From the NCBI GenBank assembly GCA_965249615.1, contig CBDFMI010000005.1:124001-188000 (forward strand): a DNA stretch of 64,000 nucleotides, in the 5' to 3' direction. Both the position numbers and the translations under genes were made by a program. The notes below the pieces were generated by a model, which had not been told where the DNA came from, did no database searches, and saw only the letters and a program-made list of their open reading frames with translations. Shown one piece after another: positions 1 through 7,961 of the stretch; the first letter of the stretch is position 1, and the number at the start of each line of letters is the position of its first letter. Source of the DNA: G963555815 sp965249615 [NCBI: bacterium] (GTDB lineage: Bacteria; UBA8248; JACPRG01).

Positions 1-383
1 CTCTGCGCGAGGCCCGGGGCGGGACCTTCAAGCCGCGTACGGTCAAGGCGGTTAGCGAGCGGCAGTTTCGTTCTTACTTCACGCCCGCAGACGAGAACGG
101 CTGTTTGCAGGTCCGACCCGAGTTGAAACAGCTCGTGCGTTTCGAGCATCACAATCTGATGACGCCAATGCAACACCCTCTCTTCGACTGCGTGTTTATC
201 TGCAACGCCTTGATCTACTTCGATCGTGATTCGAAGCAGACCGTGGTCGACAACCTGGTCAACGCCTTGGCGCCTGGAGGGTTTCTTGTTGTCGGGCCCA
301 CGGAGGGCATCTACGACATGCTTGAGCCGTTGAATCAGATCGACACGTTCTTGTATCGCAAGCCAGCTGGGGGCACGCCATGA
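1..383 (+). CDS. cheR: CheR chemotaxis methyltransferase, C-terminal part (5' end outside window)
   Basis: The frame is open from base 3 with no start, so only about the last 126 residues are present. CheR transfers methyl groups from SAM to glutamates of chemoreceptors. The segment FDCVFICNALIYFD matches the CheR signature usually read as FDxIFCRNVLIYF, and the end (PGGFLVVGPTEG...FLYRK) is the usual CheR C-terminus with its SAM-fold beta-hairpin. It overlaps the cheA start by 4 bp, which suggests translational coupling. cheR-cheA-cheB form one operon. Its third positions are C/G-rich, unlike the genes after 3.55 kb. Confidence 0.88.
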   Translation, partial: LREARGGTFKPRTVKAVSERQFRSYFTPADENGCLQVRPELKQLVRFEHHNLMTPMQHPLFDCVFICNALIYFDRDSKQTVVDNLVNALAPGGFLVVGPTEGIYDMLEPLNQIDTFLYRKPAGGTP

Positions 384-2316
384 GCGATATGTCGGAATAC
401 CTCCAAATATTCCTGGACGAGACGGGTGAGCAGCTCGACAGCCTCGTCGAGAAGCTGCTTATTCTCGAACGCGAGCCCGGCAGAGTAGAGGAGCTTAACG
501 AGGTCTTCCGACTGATCCACTCGATCAAGGGCGCTGCCGGCACGATGGGTTTCGACAACATCACGGTGCTCTCTCACCATTTGGAGAGCCGCTTCGAGAC
601 CTTCCGATCGGGCTTGGCAGGCCTCGACGAGCCGACCATGAACTTGGTCCTGCAGTGCGTTGACTTCCTTCGCGAGTGCGTGCGGCGCCTGCACGACGGC
701 GAGCAGCTGGGCAGCCCTAGCGAACTCCTCGAGAAGCTGGAAGTGCTGGGCGAACAAGCGACGCAAGCCCCGCCGAAGCCAGCGCCAGATCCCCAACCGG
801 GTAGTGCCCCCGAGGCCCCAGGCGACCAGGCGACGCCGGTGGCCGTTGAGCCGGAGCCAGCTTCCCAGACGCAGGAGCAGGAGGCGGCTGGCGACCGCTC
901 GCGGTCCAAAAGCACGGAGACGATGCGGGTCGGCATCGACCGGCTCGATAGCCTGCTGAACCTGGCGGGGGAGCTGATGGTGAACCGGGTTCGCTTCTTC
1001 CAGATCGCCAGCCAGGTGGGCCCGGCGTTCCGAAGGCGCAACCTTGTCCCCCGGGTGCGGGAATTCGGCGAAAGCCTGCGCCGCACCGTCGAGCACCTCC
1101 AGAACATAAGCGACAGCAACAACGATCTGACGCGCGACATCAAGGAGCTCAGGGCCGGCCTGTCCCTCATTGAGGAACAAAACGAGTTGTGGAGCCGAGG
1201 TCGCGAAGGCTTCGCCTTGATCAGCGAGGCGATCGATCAGCTCACCCGCATCTCCGACAGCCTCCAGCAGCGCGTGCTCGACACCCGCATGGTCCCAGTG
1301 GGACCGCTCTTCAATCGCTTTAAGCGTGTCGTGCGCGACATCTCGACCGAGCGTGGCAAGAAAGTCAGCCTGAGCATCCTTGGCGAGAAGACCGAGCTCG
1401 ACAAGCGGATGATTGACGAATTGGGCGAACCGTTGATCCACCTCGTGCGCAACTCGATCGACCACGGTATTGAGCCTCCCGACGTGCGACTCTCACGCGG
1501 CAAGTCCGAGGAGGGCACGATCTTCTTAGAAGCGAGTCACGGCGGCAGCAACGTGTTTATCGTGATACGGGACGACGGCGGCGGCATCGATGTGGCCCGC
1601 ATCAAAGAGCGGCTTGCCGAGCGTGGGCTCCTGGCGCAGGCGGCGATCGCCGAGCTATCCGACGAGCAGGTGCTCGAGTACATCTGGCACCCCGGATTCA
1701 GCACCACCTCGGAGGTCACTGACATCTCTGGCCGGGGCGTAGGCACGGACGCGGTCCGCGCGCGTATTGGTGAACTCAACGGGACGATTGACGTTGAGTC
1801 GGTGCCAGAGCACGGCACAACCTTCACGATCCGGCTGCCGTTGACCCTGGCTATCATTAACAGCCTGTTGATCCGTGTCCGCGGCGTGCTCTTTTCGATC
1901 CCGATTAACGACGTGCGCGAGATCGTAAGAATTCGGGTGGCCGACGTCAGGACGGTCCGCGGCCAACAAACCATTGACGTGCGCGGCGAGTTCCTCCCGC
2001 TCATCGGCATTACCGATGTCTTCCGCTGGCACGATATCAACTACGCGAGCAGCGCGGCGCCGCCACCCGAGGTGTCGAACGATGGTAACTCCGTCGATGC
2101 AGTGATCCTGCAAGCGGGAGACCGGGCCATGGCCCTGCAAGTGGAGGAGCTACTCGGCAGTCAAGAGATTGTGATCAAGTCGCTGTCGACAACTACGTTC
2201 AAATCCGCGGGTTGTCCGGCGCCAGCACTCTTAGCGATGGCGCGGTGTGCCTGATGCTCGACGTTGGCACAGCGATCAACCTGGCCGTCTTCCACACAAG
2301 GGGGCAACCGGAGTGA
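380..2316 (+). CDS. cheA: CheA sensor histidine kinase, with a frameshift near the C-terminus
   Basis: CheA autophosphorylates and passes phosphate to CheY and CheB. Residues 1-105 are the HPt domain, with the phospho-His at about 47 in LIHSIKGAAGTMGF. An Ala/Pro/Glu-rich linker follows (130-180), then a long dimerisation region, the ATPase (N box HLVRNSIDHG near 354, G1 DDGGGID near 397, GRGVGTDA near 450) and a CheW-like domain. The uninterrupted frame ends at 2254 with an atypical tail. Adding one G after base 2188 restores SLSDNYVQIRGLSGAS, as in other CheA proteins, and carries the frame to a stop at 2314-2316 (645 residues). I read this as a one-base deletion or sequencing error. Confidence 0.9.
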
Positions 2317-2423
2317 CCGCACAGCATGAGAACGTGCTCACCGAGCGCCAGCTCGAGGTTTTCGGGAGAGCACTGCTCTGCTTCTGCGTCGCCGAGATGC
2401 GGGGGCGACTGAGTGATGGCTGA
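2313..2423 (+). CDS. Possible 36-residue protein between cheA and cheB
   Basis: A GTG at 2313 overlaps the stop of the corrected cheA frame (GTGA). The frame runs 36 codons and ends at 2421-2423, inside the cheB start. It reads TAQHENVLTERQLEVFGRAL and then LCFCVAEMRGRLSDG. The composition is protein-like, with an amphipathic stretch, and both junctions suggest coupled translation. I do not recognise a family. It could be a small chemotaxis adaptor, a remnant, or chance. Confidence 0.3.
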   Translation: MTAQHENVLTERQLEVFGRALLCFCVAEMRGRLSDG

Positions 2424-3516
2424 GAAACCCACTCGACTCTTGATCGTAGATGACTCTGCCCTGTATCGGCGGATGATCTCCGACGTTCTCCGCAATGTCC
2501 CGGACGTATCGATCGTCGGCCTCGCCCGCAACGGCGAGGACGCTCTGGTGAAGATCAAGGAGTTCGACCCCGATCTTCTGACGCTCGACGTCCAAATGCC
2601 GGACATGGACGGCATTACGCTCCTACGCGAGATCAACCGACGCGGTCTGCGTTCCAAGGCAATCATGGTCAGCAGCTTCACGTCGCACGGAGCCCAGGTG
2701 ACCACCGATGCGCTGCTCGAGGGCGCGTTCGACTTCATCCTCAAGCCTGCTGGGTACGATTTCGACGCGAACCGCCGGGAGCTGCGCGACGCACTCGAAG
2801 AGAAGATCGGCGCCTTCCGCCAGTCCGAGGGCCACGCTCTGGCTGGGGATCAACAACGGCTCCGTGCCGCCGGGGCTACTTCGCCGAGCGTCGTTCCTTC
2901 GCACGACCAGATGCTGCCGTCCGAGTGTCAGGCGGTCATCTTCGGAACATCGACGGGCGGACCCGCTGCGCTCAAGAAAGTGCTCCCCGCACTGCCTGCC
3001 GAACTCCCTGTGCCGGTCCTCGTCGTGCAGCACATGCCGCCCGAGTTCACGCAATCCCTCGCCCAGCGCCTCGACGGGATTTCCGCACTCCACGTTACCG
3101 AGGCCGCAAATGGAGCGGAGGTCAAGGCGGGCAGCGTGCTGATTGCACCTGGGGGGCGGCAGATGAAGCTTGTCAGAGGAAGGGACCGCGTCCAAGCGCG
3201 AATCACGGACGATCCCCCGGAGGACGGGTATCGACCAGCGGCGGACTATCTCCTTCGGTCGGCCATCGAGATTTTTCAGGGCCAGATTCTCTGCGTTATC
3301 ATGACCGGTATGGGCCATGACGGTCTTGAGGGCTGTCGTGCCCTCAAGAAGAGCGGAGGCCACGTCTTCGCGCAAGATCAGCGCGGCTGTGTTGTCTACG
3401 GTATGCCCAAGGCGGCTATCGATGACAGTATCGTCGACCAAGTGGTGCGGCTAGAACGCATTGGTTCCGCGGTCATCTCCCATTTAAAGCGGAGCTCTTG
3501 TACAAGCGATCTTTGA
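2416..3516 (+). CDS. cheB: CheB chemoreceptor methylesterase/glutamine deamidase
   Basis: CheB removes methyl groups from chemoreceptors and so balances CheR during adaptation. The N-terminal receiver domain (about 1-125) has the acidic pair in LIVDDSALYRR and the phospho-Asp near residue 58 in LTLDVQMPDMDG. The C-terminal catalytic domain has the Ser-His-Asp triad: Ser in IFGTSTGGP (near 179), His in VVQHMPPEF (near 205) and Asp in MTGMGHDGLEG (near 302). Total length is 366 residues, normal for CheB. A GTG at 2413 directly precedes the ATG at 2416, so either could be used. It is the last gene of the chemotaxis operon visible here. Confidence 0.95.
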   Translation: MAEKPTRLLIVDDSALYRRMISDVLRNVPDVSIVGLARNGEDALVKIKEFDPDLLTLDVQMPDMDGITLLREINRRGLRSKAIMVSSFTSHGAQVTTDALLEGAFDFILKPAGYDFDANRRELRDALEEKIGAFRQSEGHALAGDQQRLRAAGATSPSVVPSHDQMLPSECQAVIFGTSTGGPAALKKVLPALPAELPVPVLVVQHMPPEFTQSLAQRLDGISALHVTEAANGAEVKAGSVLIAPGGRQMKLVRGRDRVQARITDDPPEDGYRPAADYLLRSAIEIFQGQILCVIMTGMGHDGLEGCRALKKSGGHVFAQDQRGCVVYGMPKAAIDDSIVDQVVRLERIGSAVISHLKRSSCTSDL

Positions 3517-3557
3517 CGCAATAACGGGACTCATCGCGCTTGGCAAGGAGAGTGCCC

Positions 3558-3916
3558 ATGACAAAGATCCTGGTGCTAGACGATTCTGAATTAGTTCGCA
3601 CTGTGCTCTGTGATATGCTCAGTAAAAAGGGATACGAAGTCATTACCGCCGACCGGGGCGAGGACGCGCTCTCCAAGCTGAAGACTGAGCGCCCCCTTTT
3701 GATGATCCTCGATGTCCGGATGCCTGGGATGGACGGGATGGAGGTTCTGGCCCGGGCGAAGGCGGAGTACCCCGCTCTTAAGGTTATTATGCTGACGGGG
3801 GTTGTAGACGAGTGGCTGGCCCAAACGGCCATTTCGGCGGGGGGGCTGCCTTCATCAACAAACCGGTTAAGCCCGACCGGCTGCAGGAGACGATCGACTC
3901 CGTGGTGTCAAAGTGA
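3558..3916 (+). CDS. Single-domain response regulator, frameshifted in a G run
   Basis: This is a CheY-like receiver protein. The acidic pair is Asp8/Asp9 (ILVLDDSE) and the phospho-Asp is 52 in LMILDVRMPGMDG. It starts at the ATG at 3558, with a GGAG about 9 bases upstream. As written the frame leaves the family after AISAGG and runs to 3932. One more G in the seven-G run at 3839-3845 gives AISAGGAAFINKPV, the usual receiver end with its conserved Lys, and a stop at 3914-3916 (119 residues). A homopolymer deletion is the simplest reading. Partner kinase not identified. Codon use resembles the later core genes more than the che genes before it. Confidence 0.85.
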
Positions 3917-4063
3917 AGGTTTTCAAACTTAAGTAAGGGCGTGATAGCTTGGCCCCACCGGGAGGCCTGTTTTTGAACCCCTCCCTCCTCTTTCGCGAAA
4001 CCCCCAGGTTGATATGGGGAATGCCGGAGTTAAAAGGCTAAACTTTGACATGGAGGGAAGATG

Positions 4064-4804
4064 ATGAAATGGCTCATTATCACGGTGGCAATTCTAGCTG
4101 TCAGCATCGCCGGAGTGGCGTTTGCGGGAGACGAGGCGCACTGGGAATACAGCGGACATTCGGGCCCGAAACACTGGGGAGAGCTGGATGCTTCTTTCAA
4201 GATGTGTTCCGAGGGTAAGAACCAATCGCCAGTAGACCTTTCGGGTTTTATAGAAGCCGACCTGGAGCCCATCGTCTTCAACTACAAGACCACCGCAACC
4301 GAAATACTGAACAATGGCCATACTGTTCAGGCTAACTATGCTGGAGGGAGCACGATCGGCATAGGCGAAAACAAATTTGAGCTGAAGCAGTTCCATTTTC
4401 ATGCCCCGAGCGAGAACCGCATCGAGGGGAAGTCGTACCCCATGGAGGCCCACCTGGTGCACGCCGACACTAACGGTAACTTGGCAGTGGTGGCCGTGAT
4501 GCTCGAAGAAGGGGATCGCAACCGCCTCATAGAATCTTTGTCGAGGAAGATGCCCGAAAAGGAGGGGGACAACCATGCCCTTGGTGCGGGTCTGGACGTA
4601 TCGGGGATGCTGCCCAAAGACAGGTCTTACTACAGGTTCAACGGTTCGCTGACGACCCCTCCTTGTTCCGAGGGCGTATGGTGGGTGGTTTTGACAAAGC
4701 CTGTGGGCGTCTCAAAGGAGCAGGTTGAGGCTTTCGAGCGCGTTATGCCTCACCCCAACAACAGGCCGGTACAGCCTGTCAACGCACGCGTTATTCTTGA
4801 ATGA
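4064..4804 (+). CDS. Alpha-class carbonic anhydrase, periplasmic
   Basis: It interconverts CO2 and bicarbonate. The first about 21 residues form a signal peptide (MKWLIITVAILAVSIAGVAFA), so it acts in the periplasm. The zinc ligands are His111 and His113 in QFHFHAPSE and His130 in MEAHLVHAD, the alpha-class arrangement. Cys48 (KMCSEGK) and the Cys in SLTTPPCSEG are placed for the disulfide usual in bacterial alpha enzymes. The active-site Thr lies in the same TTPP segment. Two ATGs occur in tandem, and the second (4064) has the better spacing from GGAGGG. The 246-residue length fits the family. It is followed by a cytochrome gene. Confidence 0.95.
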   Translation: MKWLIITVAILAVSIAGVAFAGDEAHWEYSGHSGPKHWGELDASFKMCSEGKNQSPVDLSGFIEADLEPIVFNYKTTATEILNNGHTVQANYAGGSTIGIGENKFELKQFHFHAPSENRIEGKSYPMEAHLVHADTNGNLAVVAVMLEEGDRNRLIESLSRKMPEKEGDNHALGAGLDVSGMLPKDRSYYRFNGSLTTPPCSEGVWWVVLTKPVGVSKEQVEAFERVMPHPNNRPVQPVNARVILE

Positions 4805-4822
4805 TCTTGCTACTTAGCCATC

Positions 4823-4939
4823 GTGATCCGGGTGGATCTGACTTACGGAGGACTGAATCGCTTTTTCAATGCCGCAATCGATGTGCCCGGTGCGGTGGTG
4901 AACATGCCGATGGGTATCTGGCCAGGAGGGAAACGATAG
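4823..4939 (+). CDS. Possible 38-residue ORF
   Basis: A GTG-initiated frame of 38 codons lies between the carbonic anhydrase and the cytochrome. It reads VIRVDLTYGGLNRFFNAAI and continues DVPGAVVNMPMGIWPGGKR. The composition looks coding, but no family is recognised and no convincing ribosome site precedes it. It could be a degraded gene fragment. Confidence 0.2.
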   Translation: MIRVDLTYGGLNRFFNAAIDVPGAVVNMPMGIWPGGKR

Positions 4940-4967
4940 CACGAAGGTTCATGGAGGAAAGAACGAG

Positions 4968-5399
4968 ATGAGAAGGGGATGGGTCATTTTGGCAGCGTTG
5001 GGCTTGCTCATGGGTGTATTCCACAGTTCCGCCTTCAGCAGCTCCCACCCAGAGGAGAAGTTTCACCAATTAGGGATCTTGGAGACGATGAAGATGAACG
5101 TGAGCGACCTCCAGGGGATCATTGCTGCCCTCCCCGTCTTCGACATGCGGGCCATTTCTAAGCATAGCGATAACATCTCGAGGAGGAATGCCGCTCTATC
5201 TAAAGAGGAGCGCATACCACTCCCGATGCAAGAGCGTTTCAAAAAGCTCAGCGAGTCGGCCTCAAGCATCACTGAATCCGCCAGGGAAGGGGACTTGGAC
5301 GGAATCTTGAATGGTCTAAATGCAGTCCTATCTGGTTGCAACGAGTGCCATATTAATGTCCGGGACCGGGGTGGCATGCATCGTCATCAAGCCCCGTAA
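4968..5399 (+). CDS. Class II (c'-like) cytochrome, exported
   Basis: This is a 143-residue protein with a cleavable signal peptide (about 1-25). A single C-terminal haem-binding CxxCH (Cys124, Cys127, His128 in LSGCNECHINV) follows a stretch predicted to be mostly helical. C-terminal haem attachment on a helical bundle is the layout of class II cytochromes (cytochrome c' and c-556), which handle electrons or bind NO in the periplasm. The exact role is unknown. A good ribosome site (GGAGGAAAG) precedes the ATG. Neighbours are the carbonic anhydrase upstream and a Yip1 protein downstream, so this may be a small envelope gene group. Confidence 0.75.
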   Translation: MRRGWVILAALGLLMGVFHSSAFSSSHPEEKFHQLGILETMKMNVSDLQGIIAALPVFDMRAISKHSDNISRRNAALSKEERIPLPMQERFKKLSESASSITESAREGDLDGILNGLNAVLSGCNECHINVRDRGGMHRHQAP

Positions 5400-5434
5400 A
5401 TTGAAACGAGTGGCACCATTAGAGGGAGAGGGCA

Positions 5435-5953
5435 ATGACCAGTTTTAAGGACCGTATTATCCGCGCTGCCAAGCTAGATGTTCACTTGTATGAAGAGGTT
5501 GAGGCTGACAAGGGCGCACTGCGTCAGGCCATGGGGATTGTCATTCTCTCCAGTATAGCAGCCGGAGTAGGAACTATCGGAACAAGAGGGCTTGGCGGGC
5601 TTTTGTTTGGGACGATCTCAGCCCTCATCCTGTGGTTCCTCTGGGCCTATATCATTTACTTTATTGGCACGAAACTTCTTCCAGAACCGCGGACAAAAGC
5701 AGACTACGGAGCGTTGTTGCGTACTATCGGATTTTCCAGTTCCCCGGGGTTGATTCGGGTATTAGGTATCGTCCCAGGACTGGCAAATGTCGTTTTTCTA
5801 GTCGCCTCAATTTGGATGCTTGTAGCAACGGTGATCGCCGTCAGACAAGCCCTGGATTATACGAGCACATTACGCGCTGTAGGGGTATGCGTGATCGGCT
5901 GGATCGTTCAAACATTAATCTTCATATTATTATTTTCTATTTCGGCGGGTTAG
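5435..5953 (+). CDS. Yip1-family integral membrane protein
   Basis: A 172-residue hydrophobic protein with about five membrane segments (roughly 33-53, 57-78, 103-120, 122-143 and 150-170). The N-terminal amphipathic part (FKDRIIRAAKLDVHLYEEVE) and the spacing of helices match the bacterial YIP1 (PF04893-type) family, whose biochemical role is poorly known. It follows the cytochrome gene by 35 bp in the same direction, after a GAGGGAGAGG ribosome site. Its base composition is lower in G+C than the flanking genes. Confidence 0.7.
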   Translation: MTSFKDRIIRAAKLDVHLYEEVEADKGALRQAMGIVILSSIAAGVGTIGTRGLGGLLFGTISALILWFLWAYIIYFIGTKLLPEPRTKADYGALLRTIGFSSSPGLIRVLGIVPGLANVVFLVASIWMLVATVIAVRQALDYTSTLRAVGVCVIGWIVQTLIFILLFSISAG

Positions 5954-6416
5954 GTAAGACCAGTCTAATGCTTTTTCGCGTAGTCATCAAAACACCAGAT
6001 AACGTGGCATTTTTGTGGGCTCTCATCCTTGGCATCCAAGGGATGGGAGAAGAGTTTCTACCCGCGGCGGCTCCCTCTCGAACCGCCTGCGGGCCGCGAT
6101 GGCCTGAACACCCGTAGCGGAGCTTCACTCCTGAAGGGCGCTGACCCAGGAGATCCCTTGCCAATTTTTGTCGGACATAGCATGATGGGTCCATATTGGT
6201 CATGATCACATGGACGCCAAAACCAGTCGCGGTAGGCAGCCGCGTGCGCGCTGTTGAGGCCCTTGCACACCTGACGCCGTCGGGTCAGGTTCCGATAGAG
6301 AACTAGTCGCGAGGGCATCGTTATAGAGTGAAAGCAGAACAGGGATCGCCGATCCGGAAGCCACGGATCAGCACCGCTGCGCGGTCCTCCGGCCCCCAAT
6401 TACTGGAGCACTGGTT
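5954..6416 (+). other. 463-bp stretch without a supported gene; one strong hairpin
   Basis: I find no convincing coding frame on either strand; the open frames here do not resemble proteins. A strong inverted repeat at 6020-6049 (arms CTCTCATCCTTGG and CCAAGGGATGGGAG around CAT) lies 66 bp past the Yip1 stop. It has no U tract, so it may be an mRNA-end stabiliser or a trace of a lost element. The change from the AT-richer Yip1 gene to the GC-rich methyltransferase falls inside this stretch. Confidence 0.5.
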
Positions 6417-7292
6417 GTGCAGAATGTCGTCCAGTTCATCCAAGCCAATGAACGCAAAGCAGACTTCGACAACATCTACGACTGCGTAGATCCTCGGACG
6501 TACTTCACAACGCTCCGACGGCTCGACTACCAAATCCCCCAGAACGCCAAACCACAGTTTCAAGAGATCTTCGATGATTTTCGGCGCGTCCGAGGGCGCG
6601 ATGCCCTCCGCGTGCTCGACGTCGGATGCTCCTACGGCATCAACGCCGGCCTGTTGAAGTACGACCTGGAGCTGGCTGATCTCTATGGGCATTACTGCAG
6701 CCCTAGCAAAGCCGGCCTCACACCCAGCGAGCTGCGAAGGAACGACCGGCGGTTCTTCGCAGCCAATCACTCCCCCGACGACCTCGAGATCATCGGGATC
6801 GATGCAGCAGCGCACGCCGTTGACTACGCGAAGGACGTCGGCCTGCTCGACGCCGGTGTGGTCTCCGATCTGGAGGAGTCGAGCCTCGACGATAGCGCCA
6901 TCGCCGAGCTAGCTGGATGCAACATCATCATCTCCACCGGATGCGTGGGCTACGTGACGGAAGCGACCTTCGAGCGGTTGCTGGCGGTGTGCGACGTCTC
7001 GCAACCGCCATGGGTGGTCTCCTTCGTGCTACGGATGTTCCCGTACGGAGACATCGCGCAGGTCCTCGCCCGCCACGGACTCGCTACCGTGAGGTATAAA
7101 GATCGAACCTTCATCCAACGCCGCTTCGCGGACCGCGCCGAGCAGTCGGAGGTCATTGCCCAGCTCAAGAGTCGTGGCATCGCGACGGACGGACTCGAAG
7201 ACGAAGGGTGGCTCCATGCCGAGCTCTTCGTATCGATGCCGGCGGAGGAGCTGCAGGTGGCCCGACCGGGATTAACCGACCGCGCATTGTGA
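6417..7292 (+). CDS. SAM-dependent methyltransferase (class I), substrate unknown
   Basis: A 291-residue protein. The class I motif LRVLDVGCSYGIN (residues 65-76) is the glycine-rich SAM site, IIGIDAAAHAVDYAK is motif II with the ribose-binding acidic residue, and CNIIISTGCVGYVT is motif IV/V-like. The C-terminal 90 residues do not tell the substrate. The start is a GTG at 6417; no in-frame ATG lies near. It stands alone, in codons resembling the che genes, and may have been acquired with them. It ends about 75 bp before a bidirectional-looking terminator. Confidence 0.7.
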   Translation: MQNVVQFIQANERKADFDNIYDCVDPRTYFTTLRRLDYQIPQNAKPQFQEIFDDFRRVRGRDALRVLDVGCSYGINAGLLKYDLELADLYGHYCSPSKAGLTPSELRRNDRRFFAANHSPDDLEIIGIDAAAHAVDYAKDVGLLDAGVVSDLEESSLDDSAIAELAGCNIIISTGCVGYVTEATFERLLAVCDVSQPPWVVSFVLRMFPYGDIAQVLARHGLATVRYKDRTFIQRRFADRAEQSEVIAQLKSRGIATDGLEDEGWLHAELFVSMPAEELQVARPGLTDRAL

Positions 7293-7366
7293 GGGGTGCA
7301 AAGACGGGCTACGGTCGTATGTTGGCTTTAGAAAGCGAGCTACGAGCCCTTATTGAACGGACAATC

Positions 7367-7407
7367 AAAGAAAAAGGGGTTAGCCAGTGTGCCTGGCTAA
7401 CCCCTTT
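7367..7407 (-). terminator. Intrinsic terminator of tRNA-fMet, probably bidirectional
   Basis: The arms GGGGTTAGCCA and TGGCTAACCCC pair perfectly around a 7-base loop, extended by A-T pairs. On the minus strand it is followed by TTTTTCTTT, directly after the tRNA. On the plus strand it is followed by TTTATTTTA, so it could also end the methyltransferase transcript. Confidence 0.85.
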
Positions 7408-7413
7408 ATTTTA

Positions 7414-7490
<77 letters not shown>

Positions 7491-7525
7491 ACGCGACGTA
7501 TGTTTAGGAGATTTCCGGCTCCCTG

Positions 7526-7915
7526 TCAAGGTCTGCCGTCCTCTTCCTCCTCGATAAATTCATAGACGGTCTCTCCGGGCTTGACGAGTCCGAGCTCCTC
7601 CCGGGCGATCCGCTCAAGCGTCCTCGGGTCCCCTCGAAGAGTTTCGATCTCCCCCTTGAGTTCCGCGTTCTCTTCTCCAAGCGCGGATATCTCCTCCTCG
7701 GTCACCTGCACCCGCTCCGAGAGCTGGTAGACCTCCAGGACCCCTCCGGGACGAAAGAGGGCGATGGCGAGGACGATGAAAGAGAGAAAAAGGGCGAGCA
7801 AAAACGCCCAACGCCCGCCTCTCAGTGCCTCGGGGAGGAGAAAAGGTATTCTCGGAAATCCACTCCGACTCCTCTTTCTCCTTTTCCTTCTACTCATCGA
7901 CCTGGCGCGGCTCAA
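7526..7915 (-). CDS. ftsB: FtsB/DivIC-type septum formation initiator
   Basis: A bitopic division protein that would link FtsL and FtsQ at the septum. The order is a very basic cytoplasmic N-terminus (SRRKRRKRSRSG), one membrane segment (WAFLLALFLSFIVLAIALF, about 37-55), a coiled coil (LSERVQVTEEEISALGEENAE) and the DivIC end (RIAREELGLVKPGETVYEF). A TTG at 7915 follows GGGAG at good spacing; an ATG at 7897 is the alternative. It follows hemL by about 46 bp and is probably transcribed with it and with the tRNA. Confidence 0.85.
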   Translation of the reverse strand: MSRARSMSRRKRRKRSRSGFPRIPFLLPEALRGGRWAFLLALFLSFIVLAIALFRPGGVLEVYQLSERVQVTEEEISALGEENAELKGEIETLRGDPRTLERIAREELGLVKPGETVYEFIEEEEDGRP

Positions 7916-7961
7916 AAGGGTTCTCCCTTCACGGTCTCTTGCCGCCCTCCCTAAGGGCGGT

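Noticed and set aside
335-1465. 376-codon open frame antisense to cheA
   Set aside because: Shadow of cheA caused by GC-rich third positions; no family features.
7319-7405. Short plus-strand frame MLALESELRALIERTIKEKG
   Set aside because: Looks protein-like for 20 codons but runs into the tRNA terminator and the tRNA itself; no ribosome site. Kept only as a note.
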